Position numbers and translations under genes: made by a program. Shown piece by piece: positions 50,066 to 59,473 of a DNA stretch of 64,000 bases. This DNA comes from DMER64 sp049652385 (lineage in GTDB: Bacteria; Bacteroidota; Bacteroidia; Bacteroidales; UBA932): the NCBI GenBank assembly GCA_049652385.1, contig JBASDX010000008.1:424565-488564 (forward strand), in the 5' to 3' direction. Each line of letters begins with the position of its first letter. Positions within the stretch are counted from its first letter, which is position 1. The notes beneath the pieces are model-generated. The model had not been told where the DNA came from, made no database searches, and saw nothing but the letters and a program-made list of their open reading frames with translations.

Positions 50066-52141
50066 ATGAAACGCTTTGTTACCGCATTTTTTATTCTTTT
50101 TACCATTACCCATATGTCCCATGCACAGGAGCGTGTGGAACGTCATGTAGCTCCCGAAGGATTGGTTAAGGCAGCCGATATGCCGATTTCCTGGGAAGAC
50201 GCCAATACGTTGCTGCTGTATGGAGGAACCCCGCAAAAACCATCTTTTTATCAGGAAAACATAAAGACCGGCATACGTGAGTCTATGGAAAGGCCTGGCA
50301 GGAAAGCTGACGACACATCCGGTTGGGAATTGGAGAAAGAAGCCAAGAATCCAACGCTTTCTCCGGACGGCAAAAAGATTGCATTTACGTTATATAACGA
50401 TCTGTATACAAAAGAACTGGCTACAGGTCAGACCATAAGACATACGTTTGACGGAAGCCAAACGATTCTCAACGGCTGGGCTTCCTGGGTGTATTATGAA
50501 GAAATTTTAGGCAGGGGCAGCATGTACCGTTCGTTCTGGTGGTCGCCCGATAGCCGCAGGATTGTATTTTTCCGCAGTGACGACACAAATGTCCCCATGT
50601 TCCCCATTTACGTAGCGGACGGCCAGGACGGTTATCTGGAAGAAACACGGTATCCGAAAGCAGGAGAGGAGAACCCGCGGGTACAAATAGGAATTATAGA
50701 TCTGGAACAGGAAAGTTCTGTGGTGTGGGCCGATTTTAACCCTGCGGATGACCAGTATTTTGGAAGACCCTACTGGACGCCGGATGGAGAGACCTTGCTG
50801 GTACAATGGATGAACAGAAGGCAAAACGTATTGAAATTGTATGCCCTAAGTCCCTGTAATGGGAAAGGACATGTAATTTACAAAGAAGAACAGGAAACCT
50901 GGCTGAATTGGATTGATAACATCCTCTTTTTACAGAAAGGATTTCTGATGGTCAGGGATTTTGAAAAATGGCAGCATATCTATTACGGAACAACGGAAGG
51001 TAAATCATTTGTAAGGCTGACAGATGGAGAAAACTGGGGGCTGACTCTGCACGGAACGGATCCTGAAGAGCAATATGTGTACTTTTCGGCCAGAAGGGAC
51101 AGATCCACCCGTTCCCATGTATACCGTACGCCTGTCAAACAAGCCCGGAAAGACAGGGGCAACCGGGTGCAGCGTCTGACAGCAGGGGATTATCATTTTA
51201 CCAACGTGCTTTTTGCCCCCGATTACGAGCACTTTGTGGCCGTAGGTTCCAACGTGTCCACGCCGTCAAAACTGATGTTGTTCAGTACCAATAAGGGTTT
51301 TCTACGCACCTTATCCGATACGAAAGGAGAAGCTTACGACAGGGAACTGGCGGCCGGGAACGTTCCCGTATCGGAGATGCATTACATCACTACGGAGGAC
51401 GGATTTACGCTGCCGGCCGTCATTACATGGCCGCTGCATATGGAAGAAGGGAAAAAATACCCCGTTATCGTCAGCATATATGGAGGTCCCAACAGCGGAA
51501 CGGTTATGGACCGCTGGACAGCTCCGGCCGGAAAATACCACTGGGCTAAAGAAGGGGTCATACAAATTGCCATGGACCACAGGGGTAGCGGACATTGTGG
51601 GAAAAAAGGCCAGGATATGATGTACCGGAACCTGGGTAAATGGGAATTGCACGATTACAAATTGTGGATAGATTACTTGCGGGAAACGGGTAAAATAAAC
51701 GAAAAGAAAGTAGGTATTACCGGATACAGTTACGGAGGTTACGTAACGGCACTTGCCGTGTGTACGGCCGGAGATTATTTCCCGTATGGCATTGCAGGTG
51801 CCGGTGTTTTTGACTGGATGTTTTACGATACGCATTATACGGAGCGTTTTATGGATACGCCTCAAAACAACCCGGAAGGGTATAAGAACGGTTCCGTCCT
51901 GGAGCAATGTGCTGCGTACGCTACAAAAGGACCGTCTGTGCTACTCATTACTCACGGTACGTCGGACGATAACGTGCATTATCAGAACGCTGTGCGTTTG
52001 GCCGACGAACTGATGAAACACAACAAACATTTTCAGTTTATGATATATCCCGGCGCGCGCCATGGGTACAGAGGGTACCAGGCTGTTTTTTCTGCGGCAG
52101 AAGAAACGGTCTTCTGGACACGTTATCTTATGGGAGATTAA
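50066..52141 (+). CDS. dipeptidyl peptidase IV-type S9 peptidase
   Basis: The 691-residue protein has a signal peptide (about 1-20, ending SHAQ). A beta-propeller (about 35-450) carries the EE motif (YYEEILGR) that holds the substrate N-terminus in DPP-IV. An alpha/beta-hydrolase domain carries Ser555 in GYSYGG, Asp634 in SDDNVH and His666 in RHGYRG. Spacings (79 and 111) match human DPP-IV within one residue. It releases X-Pro or X-Ala dipeptides in the periplasm for import. The methyltransferase gene follows after 2 bases. Confidence 0.94.
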   Translation: MKRFVTAFFILFTITHMSHAQERVERHVAPEGLVKAADMPISWEDANTLLLYGGTPQKPSFYQENIKTGIRESMERPGRKADDTSGWELEKEAKNPTLSPDGKKIAFTLYNDLYTKELATGQTIRHTFDGSQTILNGWASWVYYEEILGRGSMYRSFWWSPDSRRIVFFRSDDTNVPMFPIYVADGQDGYLEETRYPKAGEENPRVQIGIIDLEQESSVVWADFNPADDQYFGRPYWTPDGETLLVQWMNRRQNVLKLYALSPCNGKGHVIYKEEQETWLNWIDNILFLQKGFLMVRDFEKWQHIYYGTTEGKSFVRLTDGENWGLTLHGTDPEEQYVYFSARRDRSTRSHVYRTPVKQARKDRGNRVQRLTAGDYHFTNVLFAPDYEHFVAVGSNVSTPSKLMLFSTNKGFLRTLSDTKGEAYDRELAAGNVPVSEMHYITTEDGFTLPAVITWPLHMEEGKKYPVIVSIYGGPNSGTVMDRWTAPAGKYHWAKEGVIQIAMDHRGSGHCGKKGQDMMYRNLGKWELHDYKLWIDYLRETGKINEKKVGITGYSYGGYVTALAVCTAGDYFPYGIAGAGVFDWMFYDTHYTERFMDTPQNNPEGYKNGSVLEQCAAYATKGPSVLLITHGTSDDNVHYQNAVRLADELMKHNKHFQFMIYPGARHGYRGYQAVFSAAEETVFWTRYLMGD

Positions 52142-52143
52142 CC

Positions 52144-53361
52144 ATGTTGACAGACCGTGAAATCCTTTTTATCAGGGAACATCTGCACAAGGATGTACAC
52201 GGTCTTCTTTTGGAAAAACACAAATATCCCGACATTGATGTGCCCAAATGTGCCGTACAGATAGAGGGCCTTGAGAGAATCAAACACAAGGTTCCCGAAT
52301 GGTACGCGTGCAGTCGTATTTTTATTCCGTCATTGCGTGCTGTGGAACAAGCTTCTTCTGCAGAAACGGCTCGTTATAAGCAGCGGTTTTTAAAAACGCC
52401 GGGAACGGTGGTAGATATGACGGGTGGGCTGGGTGTAGATGTTTATTATTTTTCTGCTGTCAGCAAACAAGTTATTTATGCCGAGGAAGATGCGTACTTG
52501 TGCCAGGCTGCCCGGTACAACTTTGATGTGCTGCAGGTTGCAAACCGCATACAGGTGGAACAGCAGCGGGCAGAGGAATTATGGAGCCGGGACAACAAGC
52601 TGCCCTATGCTGACCTTGTGTATGCAGACCCTTCGCGCAGAAGGGCCGATGGATCACGCCTGCGCGGCCTTGCTTCATACAGTCCCGATGTTACACAGTT
52701 GGCCGGGAAGGTACTGCAACGCGCCGGTGCTTTTTTAGTGAAAATAGGACCTTTGGAAGATGTGAACCGCACTTTGCAACGACTGCCCGATACCACAGAA
52801 ATACATGTGGTTTCTGTCAGGAACGAATGTAAAGAATTGTTGTTCCTGTTAAAAAAGAAGCAAAACACCCAACAGCCCCCCCTTGTGGTTTGTTCGGGAG
52901 GTTTTTCCTTTTATGGAAAAGAAGAAACGGCAGCAGCTGCAACCTTGAATAGAAGCAAGGAATACGGTGTCGTAAAAGAAGGAGATTATTTATACGAACC
53001 GGAAGTCTCTTTGCTTAAGGCAGGAGCCTTTGCATTGCCGTCCTTCCGGTTTGAAGTGCAAAAAATACACAGGCACAGCCATCTGTACGTATCATCGCGG
53101 CCCGTAGTGGGTTTTCCCGGAAAACTGTACCGGATCCGGCAGGCGATTCCTTTTTCATCGGCCCGTTTAAAACGTTTGGCTGCGCAGTTTCCAAGAGCAC
53201 ATATGAAAGTGCGAAATTTTCCGCTAACGGTGGAAGCATGGAGAAAGAAGACCGGCATAGCCGAAGGCGGTACCGATGTGCTCTTTGGTACTACAGCCCA
53301 TCAGGGCGGTAAAGATATTCGATGGATTATTCACGCAACCTTATGGGAGGAAAACATATGA
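52144..53361 (+). CDS. class I SAM-dependent methyltransferase, THUMP-like C-terminal domain
   Basis: The 405-residue protein has SAM-binding VVDMTGGLGVDV (about 99-110), the catalytic-type YADPSRR (about 159-165) and a C-terminal THUMP-like/ferredoxin-like domain (about 260-405). DPSRR is a nucleic-acid or small-molecule methyltransferase motif IV. It belongs to a Bacteroidota group of unknown target. It is translationally coupled to the M3-like gene by ATGA, so the two are made together, although their tasks look unrelated. Confidence 0.85.
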   Translation: MLTDREILFIREHLHKDVHGLLLEKHKYPDIDVPKCAVQIEGLERIKHKVPEWYACSRIFIPSLRAVEQASSAETARYKQRFLKTPGTVVDMTGGLGVDVYYFSAVSKQVIYAEEDAYLCQAARYNFDVLQVANRIQVEQQRAEELWSRDNKLPYADLVYADPSRRRADGSRLRGLASYSPDVTQLAGKVLQRAGAFLVKIGPLEDVNRTLQRLPDTTEIHVVSVRNECKELLFLLKKKQNTQQPPLVVCSGGFSFYGKEETAAAATLNRSKEYGVVKEGDYLYEPEVSLLKAGAFALPSFRFEVQKIHRHSHLYVSSRPVVGFPGKLYRIRQAIPFSSARLKRLAAQFPRAHMKVRNFPLTVEAWRKKTGIAEGGTDVLFGTTAHQGGKDIRWIIHATLWEENI

Positions 53362-55397
53362 AAAAAACAATCATCATTATTATGTCGGGAGTTGTGCTGC
53401 TTGCATGCCACAGCCGGAAAACAGAAAAAGTTATGAGCAATATCAACGAAACTACCATTACAACGGTATTGTCCCGTATAGACTGCGGTGCGGAGTTGTA
53501 TGAACAAGCAGAGCGAGGCGTACGTCAGGCTGCCGCTTTGTGGCGGGAATCGGACGGCAGCCGGGAAGACTTTGTAACCTTTTGCCAGGAACATTTTTGT
53601 ACTACGGAAGCTGAAAAAGAAACGTTGTTCCGCAAGTTGTCGGTAGCTTTTGAAAACATCAGAGGAACGGCCAACCAATTGAGTGTGGCTTTAAAAAAGC
53701 CCGTACACCTGGAAGGAGAAACGCTGACCTCTATTGATCTGATATTTGGAGGTTACAGTCCTTCTGCCCATTTTATGGAAGATATGTATGATAACAAAGT
53801 GGCTTTTATTTGTGCGTTGAATTTTCCGAATTATACCCTGGAAGAAAAAAACACCCTGGGAACGGAATGGACCCGACTGGAGTGGGCGTATGCACGTCTG
53901 GGGGATTTTTTCACGCACCGGACACCGGCGGCCTTGAATCAGGAGATGGCACGCGTATTGGGTGATGCCGAAAATTACATCGCTTCCTACAATATCATGA
54001 TGGGTCATTTGCTCACGGAAGACGGACGCCGCCTGTTCCCGGAAGATATGGTGCTGCTGTCGCATTGGAACTTGAGAGATGAAATCAAATCCAATTACGC
54101 GCCTGTACGGGATGCTCTTGAAAAACAACGGATGATCCAGAAAGTTATGGAACATATTGTATGTCAAAGCATCCCGGCTTGTGTTATCAACAACGCCGGG
54201 TACGATTGGAAACCGTGGTCCAATACGGTGTTGGAAAACGGGAAAGAAAAGCCGGCCCGTGAAGAAGGGACTGTGCGGTACGATCAATTGCTGGCAACGT
54301 TTCGCGTAGAGCAACAAAAAGATGCGTACCATCCGCAGATGCCTACGGCCATTATCAGGAACTTTGAAAGAGATATGGAAGTGTCGGCACAAGAGATAGA
54401 GGACCTTTTTGTACAGTTAATTTCTTCTGAACAAGTACAAAAAGTGGCAGCACATATAGAACAGCGACTGGGCAGACCGCTGGAACCTTTTGATATTTGG
54501 TACGACGGCTTTAAAAGCCGAACGGCCGTAACGGAAGATGAACTGACAGCGTTGACAAGGAAAAAATATCCGCAGGCAGGAGCGTTCCGGGAAGATATGC
54601 CGAGGATGCTGGAAACATTGGGTTTTACCAAACAACAAGCCGCATCTCTGGCATCACGTATTGTCGTGGAACCGGCCCGGGGATCGGGTCATGCCTGGGG
54701 TGCAAGCGGCCGTTGGGAACCGGCCCGGCTGCGCACACGCATAGGCAGCGGTGGTATGGATTATAAGGGATACAACATTGCCGTACATGAATTTGGCCAT
54801 AATGTGGAACAGACGCTGAGTCTGTACCATATGGACCATTATATGCTCCATGGAGTTCCCAACACGGCCTTTACGGAAGCCCTGGCGTTTATTTTCCAAA
54901 AGCGTGATTTACAATTGCTGGGCTATCCCAGGCGGCCAATGGATGACAATACCGTATTGGATATTTTCTGGGGATGCTATGAAATCATGGGAGTGGCACT
55001 GGTAGATATGTACGTATGGCAATGGTTATATGATCATCCTAAAGCGACGGCGGCTCAGTTGAAAGAAGCCGTTTTGGAAAAAGCCCGTAACGTATGGAAT
55101 CTTTATTACGAACCTGTGTTTGGGCATAAAGATACACCGCTGCTGGCCATCTATTCCCATATGATCAACAGCCCCATGTACCTGCCCAATTATCCGTTTG
55201 GACATATCATAGAATTCCAACTGGAAGAGCACTTTAAAAACCAGGGCATAGAAGACAGCAACCAACTGGGGGCAGAGATTACACGTCTTTTTACACAAGG
55301 ACGCCTGGTGCCTCAATTATGGATGAAAGGGGCAACAGGACAACGCGTAAGTACGGAATCACTGCTCAGGGCTGTAGACGCTCTAAGTATTCTCTGA
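53358..55397 (+). CDS. M3-like zinc metallopeptidase lipoprotein (gluzincin)
   Basis: The 679-residue protein starts at ATG 53358, overlapping the previous stop. Its signal ends at lipobox LLACHS. The zinc site is VHEFGHN, with a downstream Glu in FTEALAF 26 residues after the last His, the M3-type arrangement. The rest is helical. It probably digests peptides at the outer surface or in the periplasm. I cannot place it firmly in one MEROPS family. The 3' end overlaps the convergent esterase gene by 32 bases. Confidence 0.85.
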   Translation: MKKTIIIIMSGVVLLACHSRKTEKVMSNINETTITTVLSRIDCGAELYEQAERGVRQAAALWRESDGSREDFVTFCQEHFCTTEAEKETLFRKLSVAFENIRGTANQLSVALKKPVHLEGETLTSIDLIFGGYSPSAHFMEDMYDNKVAFICALNFPNYTLEEKNTLGTEWTRLEWAYARLGDFFTHRTPAALNQEMARVLGDAENYIASYNIMMGHLLTEDGRRLFPEDMVLLSHWNLRDEIKSNYAPVRDALEKQRMIQKVMEHIVCQSIPACVINNAGYDWKPWSNTVLENGKEKPAREEGTVRYDQLLATFRVEQQKDAYHPQMPTAIIRNFERDMEVSAQEIEDLFVQLISSEQVQKVAAHIEQRLGRPLEPFDIWYDGFKSRTAVTEDELTALTRKKYPQAGAFREDMPRMLETLGFTKQQAASLASRIVVEPARGSGHAWGASGRWEPARLRTRIGSGGMDYKGYNIAVHEFGHNVEQTLSLYHMDHYMLHGVPNTAFTEALAFIFQKRDLQLLGYPRRPMDDNTVLDIFWGCYEIMGVALVDMYVWQWLYDHPKATAAQLKEAVLEKARNVWNLYYEPVFGHKDTPLLAIYSHMINSPMYLPNYPFGHIIEFQLEEHFKNQGIEDSNQLGAEITRLFTQGRLVPQLWMKGATGQRVSTESLLRAVDALSIL

Positions 55398-57132
55398 AGA
55401 AAGCCATACGTACGTCCTGCCATTGTATCGGCGTACTATGAGCATTGTCTTTATATATTACGTAAACTTTTGGAGCCGTTATGGCGTTGAATCCGGCAAA
55501 ATTGGTCCTGGGAGGACAGATTTCGTCTTGTAAACCAATGGCCATGATGGTGGGCGCGGTGATGCGTGTAGCCAGGTTTTTGATATCGAAATACGAAAGG
55601 TTATTATACAGCGTTTCTTTGTCGGTGTCAGGGAAGCGGCGTAAATACGCATCCATCTCGCTGGCCGGCCAGTCTGCGATGGAAAAATAAACGGGAAAAT
55701 CGCTCATAAACGGGATGGAAGGTGCCGCCACGGCCACCCTGTCATCAAGGGCACACAACGCGAGGGTGAAGGCACCTCCCTGGCTGGCTCCCTGAGCACA
55801 AATCCGCTGTGTATCCGCCTCGGCACGGCTGCAAACAAAATCCAGGGCCCTTACCAGGTCCATGTAGGCACCCCGGTAATAATACGTTTCTTTGCTTTCC
55901 AGGCCGCTGATGAACCATTGGTTATGGTATTTGTTACCGGCTTTATAGATGCCTTGTCCGCGAACAGAAACCACAAAAGTGATAAAATCCGCATCTTCTT
56001 CCGATTGGGGAATCCATGGGTTGGAACCGTATCCCATAAAGGTCATGATTACGGGGTGCTTGCCCCGTTTCTTAGGTGCGGCGTAATAGCCGCCTATGGT
56101 TTCGTTTTCAAATGACTGCATCTCTACCAGGTATACGTTGCGCGGACCCCGGGAGTGTTCCGGCAGCAAACGGAGGGTGGGCTTCATAGGTACGGCATCC
56201 AGCAGAGCCCTGGTTTCTGTCCAGAAAACCTCCAAATCTTCGGGTGCATCGGAAATGGAGGTGATATTTTCCGGCTCGCATCCAAAGTTGAATGCCACGG
56301 GGTCCAAGTCATGGCTGCCGGTCGTTACAAAGAGGGAACATCTATAGAAACCGGCTTCTATCCCCGGCATACTACCTACCCAGGTCATGCCGGCTTTAGG
56401 ACGTAAGGTTGTTGTGTACGTTTTGTAACTTACCGGAATGTGGTCGTCGGTAGACACGGTCATATGTATGCGTACTTTCCTCTTTTTTTCTTCCGGATTA
56501 CGAACGGTCAGCTGGAACGTGTGCGGTTCGCCTTCTTTAAATACACCGTCTTCTGCAACGGCATACACTTCCGTCTCTATAACCGGGGCCGGCGTTACGG
56601 GCCGTAAGGTTACGGCAGACGTCAACAGACCGCCTTCTCCTCCGTCGTCATAAACCTGAATGGCCATGGTATTGGGAGCGTCTGTGTGGATATAGGCCAG
56701 AGGTACCACATACACCCGTTCTTCACCGTACGCGCTTTTGTAATTGGGCGGAAAATTTCCCGTGCGTCCTATGTAATGGCCATTGAAATAGAGTGCATCG
56801 GCATCGTCCGCATTTTGGTAACGCACTTCCAATCCTTTGTAATACGTTACGGCGCGTGCAACTTCTTCCGGAAGGGTGATTTCTTTACGGTACCAGGCGT
56901 AACCGTCGTAACCGGGGTATCCTTGCGCTTCCCAGCACGTGCTGATGGAAAGGGTATCCCACAGGCTGTCGTCGGTGTGAGGATCTGCCCAGGAAAGATC
57001 GTTTCCCGTACGAAATTTCCATTGTGTATCTGTTACAACAGAAATCTGAGTGCCGGGCCTGCAGCTGAAAGTCACGGCCAGCATTCCTGCCGTAAGAGCT
57101 GTTTTAGATAAAAAATACAATATTCTTCTCAT
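55366..57132 (-). CDS. acetylxylan esterase/cephalosporin-C deacetylase family protein with N-terminal beta domain
   Basis: The 588-residue protein has a signal ending near TFSCRPG (possible lipobox). A GH2/galactose-binding-like beta domain (about 25-180, W-F-N-G-x-x-I-G pattern) and a linker Ig-like region (about 190-270) lead to an AXE1-type alpha/beta-hydrolase (about 290-588). The triad is Ser450 in GASQGG, Asp536 and His565. It likely removes acetyl groups from glycans, as with xylan or other acetylated polysaccharides. No clear -7 box is seen before its ATG, though a strong one faces the other way. Confidence 0.88.
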   Translation of the reverse strand: MRRILYFLSKTALTAGMLAVTFSCRPGTQISVVTDTQWKFRTGNDLSWADPHTDDSLWDTLSISTCWEAQGYPGYDGYAWYRKEITLPEEVARAVTYYKGLEVRYQNADDADALYFNGHYIGRTGNFPPNYKSAYGEERVYVVPLAYIHTDAPNTMAIQVYDDGGEGGLLTSAVTLRPVTPAPVIETEVYAVAEDGVFKEGEPHTFQLTVRNPEEKKRKVRIHMTVSTDDHIPVSYKTYTTTLRPKAGMTWVGSMPGIEAGFYRCSLFVTTGSHDLDPVAFNFGCEPENITSISDAPEDLEVFWTETRALLDAVPMKPTLRLLPEHSRGPRNVYLVEMQSFENETIGGYYAAPKKRGKHPVIMTFMGYGSNPWIPQSEEDADFITFVVSVRGQGIYKAGNKYHNQWFISGLESKETYYYRGAYMDLVRALDFVCSRAEADTQRICAQGASQGGAFTLALCALDDRVAVAAPSIPFMSDFPVYFSIADWPASEMDAYLRRFPDTDKETLYNNLSYFDIKNLATRITAPTIMAIGLQDEICPPRTNFAGFNAITAPKVYVIYKDNAHSTPIQWQDVRMAFFREYLERLQP

Positions 57133-57172
57133 ATTTTGTAAAATTAATACATTTTGCGAAAGAGAACGTCTC

Positions 57173-57180
57173 TACATTTG
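57173..57180 (+). promoter_or_regulatory. -7 box (TACATTTG) at the GH3 gene start
   Basis: TACATTTG ends 3 bases before the first ATG (57184) and 6 before the second (57187), so a near leaderless message is predicted. Confidence 0.65.
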
Positions 57181-57183
57181 TGC

Positions 57184-59469
57184 ATGATGAAAAGGATATA
57201 TATGGTATGGGCAGCCGTGCTTTTTCTGATGGCTTCCTGTGCAGGCAAACACGATGAGAGGGCTTTATACCTGGATGCCTCGGTGAGAACTGAAAAAAGA
57301 GTAAAAGATTTGATGAAACGCATGACGCTTGAGGAAAAGATTGGGCAGATGAACCAATGCGTGGGTTTGAATCATATAGATGAGTCTCAGGCCGGTCTTC
57401 AAGAAGAGGAATTGAAGCGTAATACGGCACAAGCTTTTTATCCGGGATACCTGAAAGAAGATATTGCCGACCTTACGCGGAAAGGAAAAATTGGTTCTTT
57501 TCTGCACGTAGTTACGTTGGAAGAGGCCAACCAATTGCAGCAACTGGCCATGGAATCGCGCCTTGGCATTCCTTTGCTTATAGGTATTGATGCCGTTCAC
57601 GGTTGCGGTTTGGTAAGCGGTACCACGGTGTATCCTACCTCCATAGGTATGGCCAGTACGTTTGATCCGGAATTGGTATATGTGTCTTCCAGACAAACAG
57701 CTTTGGAAATGCGTGCTTTGGGTATGCACTGGACGTTTGCTCCCAACGTGGAGGTAGCCAGGGATCAACGTTGGGGAAGGGTAGGTGAAACGTTTGGAGA
57801 AGATCCCCTTCTGGTATCTTTGATGGGCGCCAGGGCTGTTCAGGGTTTTCAGGGGGACAACGGATTAGAGAAAGATTTGGTTTTATCATGTGCCAAACAC
57901 TTTGCAGGAGGGTCGCAGCCATTGAACGGAACAAACGGTGCTCCTACGGATGTGTCAGAAAGAACGTTGCGTGAAGTGTTCTTCCTGCCTTTTCAAGCGT
58001 GTGTAGACGTAGGAGTCAGTACATTCATGATGGCTCATAACGAGGTGAATGGCATTCCTTGCCATGCGTACGACTGGCTTATGCAAGATGTTTTACGAAA
58101 AGAAATGGGATTCAAAGGTTTTATTGTGAGTGACTGGATGGACATGGAAAGGATTTACGATTTGCACCGTACGGCCGTTTCCAGAAAAGATGCGTATGCA
58201 CAATCGGTCAACGCAGGTATGGACATGCATATGCATGGACCTGATTTTGTGGACATTATGCTACAGTTAGTGAAAGAGGGAGTAGTACCTGTTTCTCGTA
58301 TAAATGAGGCGTGTAAAAGTATTCTGGAGTTGAAATTTAAGTTAGGACTGTTTGAAAATCCGTTGGTTGACCCTTCTGCCCCCGCCCATACCGTATTGAA
58401 AGAGGAACACGTACAAACAGCTTTGGAAGCAGCACGAAAGAGCATTGTATTGCTGGAAAACAACGGCATCTTGCCTTTGAAGGACGGCGGGCGGTATAAA
58501 AAAGTATTTGTAACAGGGCCCAATGCCGATTCACAGGGTATTATGGGAGATTGGACATTTCCGCAGCCGAAAGAAAACGTGGTTACCTTTTTACAAGGGC
58601 TCAGAGAAGTAGCTCCACAAACGCATTTTACTTTTTTGGATCAAGGAGAATCCATACGTTATATGGATCCTGACAAAGTACAACTGGCCGGAGAAATGGC
58701 CCGGAGAGCAGATTTGAATATTTTGTTTGTGGGAGAGTATGTCAACAGGAAAGATTGGAACAATAAGACATCGGGGGAAGATGTGGAGCGTGGCAATTTA
58801 CGACTGGCCGGTTTGCAGGAAGAATTGGTTAAAAATGTATTGGACAGCGGCAAGCCTTGTATTGTGGTATTGAATAACGGACATCCCCTGGCAGTGGAAT
58901 GGATTGCACAAAAGGCAGATGCGTTGGTAGAGGCTTGGGAACCCGGCATGAAAGGAGGTACGGCGTTGGCGGAAATATTGTACGGTTATGTGAATCCTTC
59001 CGGAAAACTACCTGTTACATTCCCTCGTTCCACAGGCAATATATTGTCGGTATACAACCATAAACCTTCTCACTACTACCATCCCATTGTAATGGAAAAC
59101 CCCAGGCCTTTGTACGAATTTGGGTACGGTTTGTCTTATTCCACGTATGTATACAATAATTTACAGACAAGCGGATTTGAAAAAGACGTACTTGAGGTAT
59201 CGGTGGATGTCACGAATGTTGGAGCTATGGCCGGAGAAGAAATTGTATTGCTTTACATGCGTGATGATTATGCTTCTGTCACCCGTCCTGTTAAAGAATT
59301 GAAAGCCTTTACGCGTGTAGCACTGGAACCGGGTGAAACAAAAACCGTTCAGTTGCAAGTGCACAAAGAACAATTGGCTTTGTGGGGACGGGACAATCGT
59401 TGGGTGGTAGAACCGGGAACTTTTACCGTCATGGTAGACAGTCTGGTGACATCCGTGTTGCTGCCCTGA
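57184..59469 (+). CDS. bglX: GH3 beta-glucosidase/exo-glycosidase lipoprotein
   Basis: The protein has 761 residues (760 if it starts at the second ATG). Its signal ends at lipobox MASCAG. GH3 N domain (about 40-360) has the nucleophile Asp317 in IVSDWMD and KHFAGG (about 229). The C domain (about 390-590) and a fibronectin-III-like domain (about 650-760) follow. It is a typical BglX, splitting beta-linked glucosyl or xylosyl residues from oligosaccharides in the periplasm. It lies beside an esterase and likely shares its substrates. Confidence 0.93.
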   Translation: MMKRIYMVWAAVLFLMASCAGKHDERALYLDASVRTEKRVKDLMKRMTLEEKIGQMNQCVGLNHIDESQAGLQEEELKRNTAQAFYPGYLKEDIADLTRKGKIGSFLHVVTLEEANQLQQLAMESRLGIPLLIGIDAVHGCGLVSGTTVYPTSIGMASTFDPELVYVSSRQTALEMRALGMHWTFAPNVEVARDQRWGRVGETFGEDPLLVSLMGARAVQGFQGDNGLEKDLVLSCAKHFAGGSQPLNGTNGAPTDVSERTLREVFFLPFQACVDVGVSTFMMAHNEVNGIPCHAYDWLMQDVLRKEMGFKGFIVSDWMDMERIYDLHRTAVSRKDAYAQSVNAGMDMHMHGPDFVDIMLQLVKEGVVPVSRINEACKSILELKFKLGLFENPLVDPSAPAHTVLKEEHVQTALEAARKSIVLLENNGILPLKDGGRYKKVFVTGPNADSQGIMGDWTFPQPKENVVTFLQGLREVAPQTHFTFLDQGESIRYMDPDKVQLAGEMARRADLNILFVGEYVNRKDWNNKTSGEDVERGNLRLAGLQEELVKNVLDSGKPCIVVLNNGHPLAVEWIAQKADALVEAWEPGMKGGTALAEILYGYVNPSGKLPVTFPRSTGNILSVYNHKPSHYYHPIVMENPRPLYEFGYGLSYSTYVYNNLQTSGFEKDVLEVSVDVTNVGAMAGEEIVLLYMRDDYASVTRPVKELKAFTRVALEPGETKTVQLQVHKEQLALWGRDNRWVVEPGTFTVMVDSLVTSVLLP

Positions 59470-59473
59470 TGTG

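Noticed and set aside
53345..53360. GGGAGG 7 bases before the M3-like ATG as a Shine-Dalgarno site
   Set aside because: It lies in the methyltransferase coding end (Trp-Glu-Glu codons), and no other gene here relies on such a site. I consider it chance, though it may help.
53691..54392. Open frame (about 233 codons) antisense to the M3-like gene
   Set aside because: Composition is that of a reverse-strand shadow, and no start signal or motif is present.
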